Notes: generated by a model not told the origin, from the letters alone. DNA of 64,000 nucleotides from Limnanthes douglasii subsp. nivea (GCA_036936605.1 JAUPFV010000003.1:109775000-109838999); one strand, 5' to 3'; counted from the stretch's first letter, positions 1 to 11,052 are shown. Program-made: numbers and translations.

Positions 1-367
1 TATTGTTGGAGGAGTACTATTGTAATTCTGACTTTATTAAAAGGGGTTTTCAGATTGGACAAATAAAACTCAATGTTTGAACAGTAACTTAAGTGAATCA
101 GTGACTCAGCTGTGTGCCTAGCATATTGATTCTTGGGTTTGGGGGCTCATAGGATTGACCCGAATACAAGATCCAACCCGAACGGGCCATGGATCCTATA
201 AAAAGTATAAATACCCCAACCAATGGATGTTAATGGGTTGGAATCTGCCCAAAGATATTAATTGCGAGTACCTTTTTTTCTTTTACTACTCTCTACAAAA
301 AACTTTAAATACTAAATTACCAGAAGATCTTCCGTTTTTACCCTTATAATACATTTTACCCTCATCA
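1..367 (+). repeat. 5' LTR, cut by the window edge
   Basis: This is a direct repeat of 3583-3962 with scattered substitutions and small indels. It carries a TATA box (tataaata, 206-213) preceded by a conserved ggatcct stretch. It ends in atca just before the primer-binding site. By comparison with the 3' copy it should begin with TGATCGG about 13 bases upstream of the window. Confidence 0.9.
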
Positions 368-370
368 AAT

Positions 371-389
371 TGGCAACCACAGTGGGAGC
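371..389 (+). other. Putative primer-binding site
   Basis: The sequence begins TGGCAACC three bases after the LTR end, the usual place and TGG start for a tRNA-primed minus-strand site. I do not assign the tRNA. Confidence 0.6.
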
Positions 390-467
390 GCGAGGTGTCT
401 GAATAACTCTATTCAAAACCATACTTACAACTCGAAGCTCGGATATCTTTAAGACACGTATCTCAAT

Positions 468-2010
468 ATGCAAGAAGTTCAACCTCATGAAAATAAAGAA
501 ATAAGAGATGATAATGAGCATTCTACTGTATCTCATGTCAATCTCAACAAAAATTAAATACCATTCATGCAAGATAAACGTGATCAGTTGAGGGATGAGA
601 TTGAAGCTTTGAGAGCCCAAAGGGAAGTTGAAAGAGCATTGAAAGAAAAATAAGATGCGTGAGGTATATCTATAGATGAGCCTGGTGATAACAATAAACA
701 AGGTGAAAATGATTAGTTTTCAACGTCTCATATTAATTGTAAAATGCAACATCGAACTAAAAAAAATAATGAGCACGTTGGATTCTGCTGAAAATTCAAC
801 CACAACATCTTATTCATCTACATCAAGTAGTGATCAAGGTCGTCAAAGAAATGTTGTAAGGTTAACCAAGAAAAATTCTAGAAAAAGGGACATGAAGTGA
901 AAAAGAATAAATACCCACGAAAATAAAGAGGTCGTCGGATCAAGGTATTGATCATCTACTAAGTGATCAGTTTGTTATCCTATCTGAACCATGTATATTT
1001 TCCATTCCCGATGAAGACAATGTGTTTAGTTGTAACCATAATTGGAGGCAATCACTTTTTTCCTCAAATATACTATTCGGACATCTTTCGATGCAGTTTA
1101 ACAGTTTTAAAGTGGAAAAATACGATAGAAGAAAAGATCATGATAACCACCTCGAGCAGATCAAAAACTTTATGATGAAATTGGATGATGATGATAAACT
1201 TTTATGTCAGGCTTTCTCACAGACTTTGAAGGTGAGTGCTTTGAAATGGTATAATCATTTGCCACAGAGATCTACTAAAACATGTGATGTTTTCTGGATG
1301 GCCTTTTGGAGATACTTTGTAGGAATTAAGGAGCTAAAATGGAATGATGATATTATCATCCATTGTGCTCAAGAAGCAAACGAGTCTTTGAAAGAGTATA
1401 TCAGCCGTTTTGTGAATACAAAAAAACGGATTGGCCGATTGTTTTGAACAAATAATCATCTCTTTCTTGAGACAAGGGTTGAATCCGAGTGAATTGACTC
1501 ATTCGGTGACTTGGAAAAAACAATGACATGGGGTGATTATTAAATTAGGTCGGAAAACAGATTACGGTGGAGGAGACTAAGAAATCTAGAGTACCACGTC
1601 AGAATAGGTCTGCTCGTATATTGATGATCCCACAAGCTAGTCTCCATCCCATGCCACAGTTAATTATAGGCCTAAAGTTTCCGGACAGTTCACATAGGCC
1701 GAGACAAAATCAATCAAGTCAAGTCCAATAAGTTAAACCTAAGAGGGGTTTGTGGGTTCAACCTGAATGGTTTTCTGAACTAGGTGAAAGTGTGGCTAAC
1801 ATTTATGAAAAAATTAAAAATGTTGTGCATTTTAGAATAACACCACCAATTTTTATTTTCTTGAGAGAATCAAAACACACGTTTTTGTAAGTACCACAAT
1901 GATGTGGATCATAATACCCAGGATTGCATCGCCTTAAAACAAGAAGTGCATAAAATTTAATTGAGAAATGAAAGTTATTAGGTTTCGTTAAAAAGAAAGG
2001 GAGAAATAGG
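468..2010 (+). pseudogene. Degenerate gag of the 5'-end Ty3/gypsy element
   Basis: Gag is the structural polyprotein that packages the element RNA. The first part (468-660) encodes a charged coil-like segment (RDEIEALRAQREVERALKEK). The capsid region (963-1447) has the plant Retrotrans_gag pattern: a DHDNHLEQIKNFM segment, then SALKWYNHLP, then FWRYFVGIKEL and ESLKEYISRFV. A zinc-knuckle-like motif CKYHNDVDHNTQDC lies at 1886-1927, in the Cys-X2-His form common in this group. Several stops and frame changes between these blocks show that it is not translatable. The 35.0-36.4 kb copy aligns block by block. The family call is firm, the exact ends are not. Confidence 0.82.
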
Positions 2011-2082
2011 AAAGTAAATACTCACTCTTAGTCTAATGTAAATACGATACAAGTAACATCACCATCTGACCCGGGGAAAAGT

Positions 2083-2322
2083 ATGGGTACATCTAGACAA
2101 GAAGATGATATGCTGATTATAGAAAGATTTGATGTAGATTTGGAATATCTAGATCTTGATCTGGATCGAAATCAAGTTGGGATGATAGTGTATAATACTT
2201 TAACAGTATCCGATCTATGTAATTTTTTCGAATCTTTAACCATTTTTGGAGGAGACACTGTGACGGCACCCTCAAGGTGTTCAAGAGAAAAACATGTTAA
2301 TAGTCTAACAACTCAGCTATAG
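2083..2322 (+). pseudogene. Gag-protease linker segment
   Basis: A 79-codon open segment lies between the gag zinc knuckle and the protease. It contains the blocks RFDVDLEYLDLDLDRNQVG and FFESLTIFGGD. Nearly the same blocks occur at 36.2-36.4 kb in the second copy of this family, so it is a conserved part of the polyprotein and not a chance ORF. I do not recognise a catalytic function. It probably belongs to the gag-pol linker, and it ends in a stop before the protease frame. Confidence 0.7.
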
Positions 2323-2389
2323 GAAACAAATTTCTACATATCTTTATCAAAGCCCTATTCCATTCATTGTCTTTGATAAAGATGATTTA

Positions 2390-3190
2390 AAGGACATTAC
2401 ATGCCCCTATGAAAATGTTATGGTGATAGGGGCATCCATTGGAGGAAATGATATACGTCGGATTTTAATTGATACAGGTAGTTCGGAAAATATATTGTTT
2501 CTATCGACTTATAAGCAAATAAAGAACCCCTCGGTCATCCAACGTTCGAATAAAACCATAGTAGGATTTAATGAGAGCTCATGCTATATGATTGGAGAAT
2601 TTGAAGAAGAGGTTTTATTGGGAAAATGACCATTTAAAAGATGGTAAGGGTTTTGTTTGTAATAGTTGATTGTCCAACATCTTACAACGCCATATTTGGT
2701 AGATCTTCGTTACCTAGGATGCATACGGTAGCTTCCTCTATCCACTAATGTTTGAATTATATTGTGGGAGGATAGGTGGACGTTGTCCGAAGTAGCCAAA
2801 AGTTAGCTCATGAATGTTATGTCATCGTTATTGCTCCAATGTTGACAGAAGCAATGAAGGTTAACAAGGAATAGAAATCTGTGGAGCCTTCTGCCAAATT
2901 AAATAAGATAGATGATCCAAGGGTGGCTCCTAATGCGATCATCCCACTTGAAGAAGTTGAAATTCATTCATTAGCAGAAGGTAAAAGTGTCCAGGCTGGA
3001 TCCAAATTATCTTTAAAGTTAAAATAAAAATTATTATCCTTTTCCCATATTCTACATGTCTTTGCCTCTTGTAACGAGGATGTAACTGGAGTACTATCCA
3101 ATATAATTAATCATAAGCTATCTGTGAAATCCGATAATGGGCCGGTAGTGTAGAAAAGAAGAGTTTTTTCCACAGAGAAATCTTATAGAT
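2390..3190 (+). pseudogene. Retropepsin plus N-terminal stub of reverse transcriptase
   Basis: The protease active-site motif reads LIDTGSSENILF (within 2420-2629). The triad DTG is intact, and it is followed by the usual plant block with YNAIFGR near 2690. Downstream, broken by stops, come a hydrophilic linker and then the RT entry region (about 3045-3180) with an FASCNEDVTG block, a THKL-like block and KRRVFSTEK. In complete gypsy elements these lie just before the first RT palm motif. Nothing after this point is RT. The polymerase, RNase H and integrase have been lost by deletion. Confidence 0.8.
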
Positions 3191-3582
3191 AATAGAAAAA
3201 CTAGGAAAAAGTTGAGAGATTAGGGATTTTCTTTATCTAAAATCAAAGTTGAAATTTTTCTCTCACACTAGAAATAGAAACAATGAAAAATTACATTTAT
3301 ATAGTATAAAAAGTAGTTGAGTGTTTTACCTATGGCAGATGAACCATCCAGCCATGATTAATGGATAATAAATGTAGCTCTTTTAATGTTTAGACACAAG
3401 TACCCAGAAAAAATGGCTAATAGGTCCAAAACCGTTTGACACGTGTAAACGAGAACTATTTATAAAGTCGCGACCTTTAAGTTGTTCAATTAACCTTTCA
3501 GATTCACTCCGAAAACAGATCGGACATTACCTATCATGGTTAGCTCACCCAAATATTTTTTGGAAGAGTTAAGGGGGCTATA
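3191..3582 (+). other. 3' untranslated region and polypurine tract
   Basis: No coding pattern is visible between the RT stub and the 3' LTR. A purine-rich tract (gaagagttaagggggc, about 3563-3578) ends a few bases before the LTR start TGATCGG at 3583. This is the expected position of the plus-strand primer. Confidence 0.6.
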
Positions 3583-3962
3583 TGATCGGATCGAATATCG
3601 TTGGAGGAGTACTATAGTGATTCTGACTTTATCTGAATGGGTATTTTGGACCAGACAAATAAAAATCCATGATTGAACAGTAACTTAAGTAAACAAATGA
3701 CTCAGCTGTGTGTCTAGCACATTGATTCTTGGGCTTGGGGGCTCATAGTATTGACCAGAGTATAAGATCCACCCCGAACGACCCATGGATCCTAGAAAAA
3801 AGTATAAATACCCCAACCAAATGCATTAAATGGGTTGGAATATTTCCTAAGATATTAAATATGAGCACCTCTTTTCTCTTACTACTCTCTACAAAAACTT
3901 TAAATACTAAATTACCAGAAGATCTTCCGTTTTTACCCTTACAATATATTTTACCCTCATCA
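3583..3962 (+). repeat. 3' LTR (380 bp)
   Basis: The complete LTR starts TGATCGG after the polypurine tract and ends CATCA. It has a TATA box at 3803-3810. It matches 1-367 along its length, with visible substitutions, so the insertion is not recent. Confidence 0.9.
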
Positions 3963-3967
3963 TTATT

Positions 3968-5580
3968 GATCATGCGTTTCTTTTAGTTTTTAAATCATGC
4001 GAGATCTAGAAAAACTACCCTTTGATTTCTGTGCATACCATACAACTTTTTTGCAATAACAAACATGCTAGACATTAGTGATTTTAACCGTGTGTTTTAC
4101 AGAAAATATTCGATAATATATATTTGATACCTCATCATCTTATAACATGTGATTTTTTCAATCATATTCATGGTTGATGGTTTGGACTCTAATCCCTACC
4201 ATTTGTAGCATCTTGGGACCATGTTCAACTTGTTTTGTGCTTGCACAATAGTTGTATATTCCATGATGAAGGGATCCATCATAAAATTTATTAGCATCAG
4301 GACATTTTCTTTAAAATTATATTTAATTACGTAATAACATTCTTAAGAATAAAAGTGCAACACAACCGAGAACTCTATCGGGTTTTCTGCCAACAACACA
4401 AACTCTAATTGACCGAAGAAGCTTATGTTTTATTGCTCCTGACTAATCATAGTTTTTTTTATTTCTTCAAGGTCTTCGATATAATATATTGTTGTCCAAT
4501 CCTGTATATCACCTTAACTGAATAGAACAGGGTAGAGCAAAGAAACAAAATCAATAAAACAACACTTCCTTCACCGCATGCTACCCACCTGCCTTGATTG
4601 TTTTGTCTATTATTTTGTGTAAAACATCACACACCATGCGACTTCAGTGTTAATCACCATGGTAGATATATAATCATGCGAATTCAGTGTACTGATCACG
4701 ATAGTTATAATAGACGATGCATTATTATTGCTAATAAACATCATACTTATACCAAATATGCGACTTTAGTGTACCGACCATGTTAGATTAGTGCAATTGA
4801 ATATCCTACTTATAACAAACAATGAAAATAGATGTACCTTTATCATAGCATTTTATATTAATTTGGTTTAGTTTGTTCCCAGTTTTCTTGAACCCCAAGC
4901 CAGAAAGTATGTTTGCATGATCATTGACTCCGTTTCCGTACCATCTTCATAGCGAAGTAAGAATCCGCAAAATTTGGTTAAAGGCATTTTCTTGTTTCTG
5001 TGTTTAAGCCCGAAAACAACATTTACATCATCGGTCGTTAGCTTGACCAGTTTCGAATCAAATTTGAATACATCATCACCGACCAAGTAAGTCTTTATAA
5101 TCTATTCAATAAGCAAATAATTATTTTTCAACATGAACATCTCATTGCGGAGGTCGAAAGAAGATTTCAAGATTGTATCGAATGATGTTTCTTTTACAGC
5201 TTCAATGTGTTTCGTAGTGATAATATCGCTCTTATCTTTCATCAAATTTAGGATGCTCACTAATCATATTCTGTAGAAGCATGCTTTAAGAGACATATTT
5301 CCTGCAAAAAGAACATGAGGCACGGGTTAATTAAACATGCAATAACAATGATTTTTCTTACGACCATACGATTTTATTAAACGAACTATGTTATTTCTTG
5401 GAAAAATTAACCACGCGTTTTTTTTGTAACACAAATACAACCATGTTTATCTGGGTATATTAACCATGCGAGTTTACATGAAGAAAGAATGTACAACAAC
5501 AAATACAACCAGGTGTTTACTTTGTACTAACACATAAGGCACAACCACAAATACAACCATGCATTTCTTTCGCACCACAA
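3968..5580. repeat. Degenerate CCATGCG-type motif cluster
   Basis: Short related motifs of the form (a)(c/t)CATGCG followed by agtt, actt or aatt recur at about 3971, 3996, 4635, 4675, 4755 and 5465. They are accompanied by variants of aaatacaaccatg at about 5430-5560. Some carry the extension acttcagtgt or actttagtgta. Spacing is irregular, so it is not a simple tandem array. No gene other than the fragment at 4868-5300 is visible here. Confidence 0.45.
4868..5300 (-). pseudogene. Fragment of a plant transposon-type uncharacterised protein
   Basis: The minus strand gives a nearly continuous reading through the stretches KHIEAVKETSFDTILKSSFD and KFDSKLVKLTTDDVNVVFGL, with one stop near 5094. 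This layout (a threonine/isoleucine-rich helix, then a basic strand, then a T-x-D-D-V-x-x-V-F-G-L block) is typical of plant-specific proteins often carried by Mutator-like and other elements with Ulp1-like or plant-mobile-domain partners. That family placement is from memory. A good 3' splice acceptor (ctttttgcag in minus sense) precedes the block near 5300, so it may once have been an internal exon. The product is incomplete and no function can be given. Confidence 0.45.
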
Positions 5581-6285
5581 GTAAAAAGATGTAAGATTAG
5601 TGTATTTTCATATGAATAAGATGAGAGATTAGTGTTACTTTCACATGTACGTTGATAGAAATTTAAAAATGGAGTCTGAACTACTAAATCCAGAAACGAG
5701 ATAATATATTACAACTTACTTATAAGGTGTAATACATTATATTTACCTAATAACCGTAGAAAGTACTCTGAAAACAGTATGTCTACCAAAACCGAAAACT
5801 ACAAATGATCAATGAAATACCTAAGATTAATATGAGTTTATGAAGCAACCTAGTTGTAATGAATACATTGAAATACAGTCTAACTACACTATATACCTAA
5901 AAATGCAGAAGCGATAACCATGGAAATATAATGAATTATTTTACTGTTACGATTAATACCTATATGGTGTTTCTAGAGGTCTTAATACCAAATAAATATT
6001 TTAATATGTATTCTTAGACGATAAATAATGGTCGTTGATGTATTGATTGCTTCGTCGGACTAAGAAACCGTCATTGGAGATAGCCGGAAGGTTACTGGGT
6101 TTACTAGGTTTTTGAATTTACTAGGTTTAGTGAGTTTGAGTGGGAATGAGTACTTAAAAGTTTTGGTTGAAAAGGAGAAAACATAGGTTTTCAACCTAAA
6201 ACATCCTATTTATACTAATGAGGGTACTTTTGTCCATTTGAAGGTCTATTTATTGGTAATATACAGTTTTTGGGTACTAATGAGA
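5301..6285. other. A+T-rich stretch without a supported gene
   Basis: It contains the last part of the CCATGCG motif cluster. On the minus strand near 6105 there is a short open piece starting ATGACGG that could be a lost first exon of the 4868-5300 fragment. Nothing else is recognisable. Confidence 0.4.
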
Positions 6286-6287
6286 TA

Positions 6288-6612
6288 GCTTTTGTTTAAA
6301 TTTGTATGAATTTATTTGATTGATTTGTTTAATTGGTTTGTTTGAATTTGTCTAGTTGATTTGTTTAAAGTTTTCATTTGATATTTCTTTTAAATGATAT
6401 AAATTGATTGAGTTTTTTGAATTTGTTTAATTGATTTGTTTGATTTAATTGTTTGAATATGTTTAAATTTATTTAATTTATATGTTTGATTTATTTGAAT
6501 TTTTTTAATTGATTTGTTTAAATTTGTTTAATTGATTGTTTTAAACTTATCCTCTGAATTTATTTTCTTGATTTGATCGAATTTATTTCCTTAATTTGTT
6601 TGAATTTTTGGG
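6288..6612. repeat. Low-complexity TTTGATTTGTTTGAATT tract
   Basis: This is a run of degenerate units built from gaatttgtttaattgatttg variants, more than ten in about 320 bp. It has a strong T/G bias on the plus strand and no coding potential. Confidence 0.75.
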
Positions 6613-6779
6613 AATATTTAATAAATTGTTATAATATCTAAAAATAATTTTAAAAAATATCAAATAAATATTATAAATATTTTGTTTATGATATACATAT
6701 CTTAATGTGTTGAAATTTAAATAAATCCAGCATACAAATTAAATTTAATAGAGTACAAAAAAATATGATAAATAGTAAG

Positions 6780-7075
6780 TTAAATATGACACGGTAACAA
6801 CTACCAAGCATATGATACATAGTTATACGCATATATCACGTCACGCATTGATAACACATCACGTCTATCACTCATAACAGTGTAACGAATGACACTCTGT
6901 CATGCATGAGAGTATAACGCGTGACAGACGTAACGTCATGCCATGTAACACCAGAAATGTATAACGTCATGTCATACAATGCCATAAGCAAATGTATAAC
7001 GTCATGTCATACAATGCCATAAGCTCTTAAATGTGTTATGGGACGTTATGTGTTGTCACAATTGTCACCCCTACA
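6780..7075. repeat. CGTCA-rich tract with 35-bp tandem duplication
   Basis: The tract is dense in short inverted motifs around ataacgtcatg, cacgtca and tgacgtt-like strings. A 35-bp unit starting aaatgtataacgtcatgtca is repeated exactly at 6955-6989 and 6990-7024. The right edge reads ttgtcacccctacaaac, which resembles the terminus of a plant hAT-like element. I found no convincing partner terminus. Confidence 0.6.
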
Positions 7076-7579
7076 AACTATACTATTTTTCTTATTAGGT
7101 GTTTGTTTTTAGATGTGGATTAATTAGTCATTTTTTTTATTTGACACGTGTTTAGATACATATGACACATGTTTAGATGGCGAACCATTATAAGAATTAT
7201 ACACATAAAAATCTACTATCTATATATCTCTCTTGGTAAAACAAGTTATGTTTTAGTTATATTTCTTGAAATATATAGAGCATCTTGGTAAGATATTTCA
7301 TCTGAGATTATCGGTTAGTTCACGTATGACATTGGTTCAAAATTACGAATACATAAATCAACTTTTTTTTTTACTTTTTAAATTTTAAATCCAAAAAGTA
7401 AATGGTTATATAGCTCATGCAGTAGTCTTAATAGTAAAATCTAAAAGTTTAAAATTACAAATATTGTACCAAAACAATACAAAACAACTAAACATACTTA
7501 TTTAAAAAACGCTCGACCTTATTAAAATTGAATATACAACAAACAATTTACCTTAGTTCATTGCAAAATTCTCACGCGA
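7076..7579. other. A+T-rich intergenic stretch
   Basis: I see no gene, RNA or repeat structure here beyond A+T richness. Confidence 0.5.
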
Positions 7580-7588
7580 TTAAAATTG
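7580..7588. repeat. Target-site duplication, left
   Basis: The sequence ttaaaattg is repeated exactly at 8538-8546. Confidence 0.85.
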
Positions 7589-8537
7589 GGGTGAAGCTAT
7601 TTTCTCCATAAGATTTATTATTTCCTCCATCTTCTATTTCTAAAAAAATATTCAACATTTGTTTTTACCTTTTTGTCCTTAATTTACTTTCTACTTTATA
7701 TTTTGATGTCACTATGCACTATCCAACCCATATTCGAACAAACACATCATTAAATCAAATTACATCCAACATATATCATTTGACTTCTAAAATTAAATCT
7801 TAAAAATAAAACAAATTCATTAAAAATTAATCATAGAAAATGAAGACACTCAAACAAAAGATTCAACATCTCACAACATCACCCAATCAACCAACAAGAT
7901 AATTTAATCTTGTAAAAATAAAAACAAACAAAAATAAGAAAGATAGGAATAAGAAACAAGTTAAAGTTTTTTTAAAAAAATAATAAACAAATCAAAAACA
8001 GATTTTCAAACTTTTATAAAAGTAATTTGATACTAAAAAACATGCTCCTCGAACTTAATATACATGAAATTTAAAAAAAAAACAGTCATAACAAAAGAAT
8101 TCCGAGAATTGCAAATTTTTCTGCATATCGAGTTCATGGAACTCGCTATGCAGAGTACACCCGACTTCCTAGAACTCTTACTAACCGATAGATTAAAAAA
8201 ATTAGGAAAGATATCTACCTTTGATAGATTGCTTCAATCGAAAGTGGTGGTTATGTTTTTTTTCTCACTTAAAAGAGCTGATAGTTGTGTATCTGTATTA
8301 ATAGGATTATAGTTTATGGGTGGAAGTAAAATGGTGGGTAGAAGGTTGCTGAATTTTTTTAAGGTAGATATGGTGTTTGGATGGTTGCTAAAGAAGAAGG
8401 TAAATATGAGTTTTTGGAGTAAAATTTTAAAAAGGGTAAATTGATAATTTCCTTTATGGAGGAAATAATAAGGTGGAGGCTTGTTTGAAATATGGTGGAA
8501 ATAAAAAATCTTATGGAGGAAATAGCTTCCTTCACCC
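7589..8537. mobile_element. Non-autonomous Mutator-like element (949 bp)
   Basis: The ends are inverted repeats. The left end begins gggtgaagctattttctcc, and the complement of the right end begins gggtgaaggaagctatttcc. Similarity continues for about 55 bases through ataagatt and atttcc blocks. The element is flanked by perfect 9-bp direct repeats ttaaaattg (7580-7588 and 8538-8546). A 9-bp target duplication and long inverted ends are the hallmark of Mutator-like elements. No transposase is present inside. The open frames within it are short and unlike any family I know, so mobilisation would need a source of transposase elsewhere. Confidence 0.85.
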
Positions 8538-8546
8538 TTAAAATTG
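8538..8546. repeat. Target-site duplication, right
   Basis: This is an exact copy of 7580-7588. Confidence 0.85.
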
Positions 8547-9174
8547 AATATGTTGTAGTGACAAAAACTATTTCCCCGCATGTGTTTTTTTTTTATTTTT
8601 TGTTATGTCATGACATTTTTTGTCCTCGTTTTTAAGTATTTATCAAATAATTGTGTAATTTCAAAAATAAATAAATTAATATGATATAATTCTATGGTTT
8701 GTTAAAAAAAATTAATAACTAAAAAAATTAAAACTACAAATTTATTTCCCAAAATTATTATAACAGCCTTAAAACAACATTTTTTTAATTTTTATCTTTT
8801 TTCATATTATCCTTTTGACCAAAAAGAGAATATTGTGACTGTTTTTTTATTTTTGCGAGAACTTAACAAGTGGAGTGGGTGTCGTGAAACAAACATAAAA
8901 TCTTGACCAAAATTATCCAATACAACAACATTTAACCAAACAAATTCCAAATCATAATATTTTACGAATTTGTTTTCTTATTCCTAAACAAAAATAACTC
9001 TGATTCAAATCATTAAAAAATATTAATACCGAAAACAACAATCTTATTGATGAAATTGGGATATATATGTGATGGTGAAACTCATTAATAACATATTTTA
9101 ATAGATTTCTTTACGTTTTTTAAGAATATTTCTCAGACTTCTTGGACGATACAAAACCCTAACACATAGTGTGT
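8547..9174. other. A+T-rich intergenic stretch
   Basis: No gene or repeat is recognised. Confidence 0.5.
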
Positions 9175-9190
9175 AAAATATTAAAAATAA
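9175..9190. repeat. SINE target-site duplication, left
   Basis: The sequence aaaatattaaaaataa is identical to 9407-9422. Confidence 0.85.
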
Positions 9191-9406
9191 GCCCCCAAGG
9201 GGGTAGTCGAGTTGGTTGAGTATGGCATTCTTATAACCAAAAGGTCATGAGTTCGAGTCCCTCTACATACGCTTTCTCGGCTGAGCCTGTCACCTTGTGT
9301 GGTTTACCTTCTGGCGTTGGTTTGCAGGCTATCGCGTCAGACTGAGGGTTTACCCTGTGCGCACTCATTGCACTCTGAGTAGCGGCTGCGGGTTCCCTCT
9401 GAAAAA
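9191..9406 (+). mobile_element. tRNA-derived SINE (about 216 bp)
   Basis: The head resembles a tRNA gene. A box-A-like segment (tagtcgagttggttgag, about 9204-9220) is followed about 35 bases later by a box B (gttcgagtcc, 9251-9260), the internal RNA polymerase III promoter. A G+C-rich body unlike the surrounding DNA follows. The 3' end is an A run. Perfect 16-bp direct repeats aaaatattaaaaataa flank it (9175-9190 and 9407-9422), as left by LINE-assisted insertion. It encodes no protein. Confidence 0.9.
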
Positions 9407-9422
9407 AAAATATTAAAAATAA
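9407..9422. repeat. SINE target-site duplication, right
   Basis: This is identical to 9175-9190. The boundary with the SINE poly(A) is ambiguous by a few A residues. Confidence 0.8.
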
Positions 9423-10796
9423 TTTACCTTAGTCTATTTAATATAATTATTATTTAGTTATAAAATATCATAACTAATTAATCTATTTATATAGTGGGTC
9501 AAATCATATCATTAAAAACAATTAATATTATCTTTTATTTTATTTAGTTATTCAAATAATATCATTCAAATAATTTTAATATCATTAATTATAAAAAAAA
9601 AATCAATATAATTCAAAATTGATTTTATTTTATTCATATTTATAAAATATTATAATTTTCAATTTATAATAGAAATATATGTAGATTTGACTCTTAGATA
9701 ATTCAAAATAGATACTTTACCTATAATTTATTGAGTTGAATCAATGGTAACATAATACTAAATAATAATTGATTTTCTATAATATTTTAATAAATTTATT
9801 TATATAATTAGTCATAAAATATTTTAAAAAATTTCTTATCTTATGAATTAAAAGAATTAAAGATTGTATTTAATTAGTCATATTTAATGTGTTTCGCTTT
9901 TAAAATTATAATTTTGCTTATGTTGTGAATTAAAATATAGCATTCTACAATAAACTTTAATACATTTTGGCCACGCGGTTGTTGTTTTAATAGCTTTGTC
10001 GGGCCAAAATTCCGCCAATTAGAACAACACCTGGGTGGTCAAGAACAATCCTGAATCCAACACAATGTTTAGTGAAAGGCTCCAAAAATTTACCAAAATC
10101 GATTAAGTAGGATCCAATACATTTTAACTCGAAAACATTACCAAATTATCGATAAAATCATACATTTAACTAATTTCAACTAACTATCATTCTATATGTG
10201 GATTATACCATTAACCGATTCAAAAGTAAACATAAAATTAATTAAGAATAGAAAATTAATGAATACTTCTCTAATTTTCTAAAAAAGCAATCTATTTTTT
10301 GTTTTTAAAACATAATCATAAATTTTTGAGAATTTTATTCTTGATTATATTGAGAAAGAAGATGAAGTTAAGAAATAGATGGGTGGTAATTTTAAAACTT
10401 GGGACTGATTAATATATTTATGTTTTAACCTAGTGTTTTTATAAAATAAAATAAAAATTAATAGAAAATAGAATTGCTTAAAATTTATTTTGGACACGAG
10501 GCTAAATGCTCAAAATGTTAGCTAATCTATTTATTTTTGTCCCCCTATTTTTTCTCAATTTCATTTTCAGTTGTGAATTGTGTGTAGTAAATTACAAATT
10601 TTGCAATTTTAATATATTTTTGAAAATACAAATAAATAATAAAATCATAAAAAAAATGTCTCAAAATTTGTTTTTTCTCAATCACATTCGTTATGTATTT
10701 TAACTTTCGAATTTTAAATAACTCCTCCTGAAGTATATTTTCTTTCAAATTTATTTTTATTATACTAATTATATCAAAATATAATCACGTTAAAAT

Positions 10797-10828
<32 letters not shown>

Positions 10829-11036
10829 AATAAATAAATAGTCTTTTGAAATATTTGGACTTAACACCAGCTACACTGGAGATATTTCATCTCGTAAAAA
10901 CACGCCACATCAGCATAATCTCTAAATAATTCTGTTAAAATTCTCACTCGCATATTTCATCTTCCAACATACCCACCATATTTCTCTCTCTTCCATATCA
11001 TTCTACCATATAATATCCTACCATATATTTTTTCTA
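9423..11036. other. Extremely A+T-rich intergenic stretch
   Basis: No supported gene is present. It includes a compound microsatellite, (TAA)n then (AATA)n, at about 10799-10842. The short open frames on both strands between 10506 and 10748 are overlapping low-complexity readings of A+T-rich DNA. Confidence 0.5.
10799..10842. repeat. (TAA)n/(AATA)n microsatellite
   Basis: A run of TAA triplets passes into AATA tetranucleotides. Confidence 0.9.
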
Positions 11037-11052
11037 TTATTATTTAATATAT
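11037..11052. repeat. Short LINE target-site duplication, left
   Basis: The sequence ttattatttaatatat is identical to 11996-12011. Confidence 0.82.

Larger units (their letters stand above)
1..3962 (+). mobile_element. Ty3/gypsy LTR retrotransposon with most of pol deleted
   Basis: Two direct repeats (1-367 and 3583-3962) enclose a primer-binding-like site, gag, a protease and only the first part of reverse transcriptase. The right repeat shows that the left one lacks about 13 bases at the window edge, so the element is about 3.97 kb. The coding part stops at the N-terminal shoulder of RT near 3190 and passes directly into 3' untranslated sequence. The rest of RT, RNase H and integrase are therefore missing. 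Stops and frameshifts break gag and pol. A second copy of the same family at 34.9-38.0 kb keeps the RT. The target duplication cannot be checked because the left flank lies outside the window. Confidence 0.88.

Noticed and set aside
10506..10748. Overlapping open frames on both strands
   Set aside because: Phe/Asn/Ile/Lys-rich readings of A+T-rich DNA, with no domain and no splice or start context.
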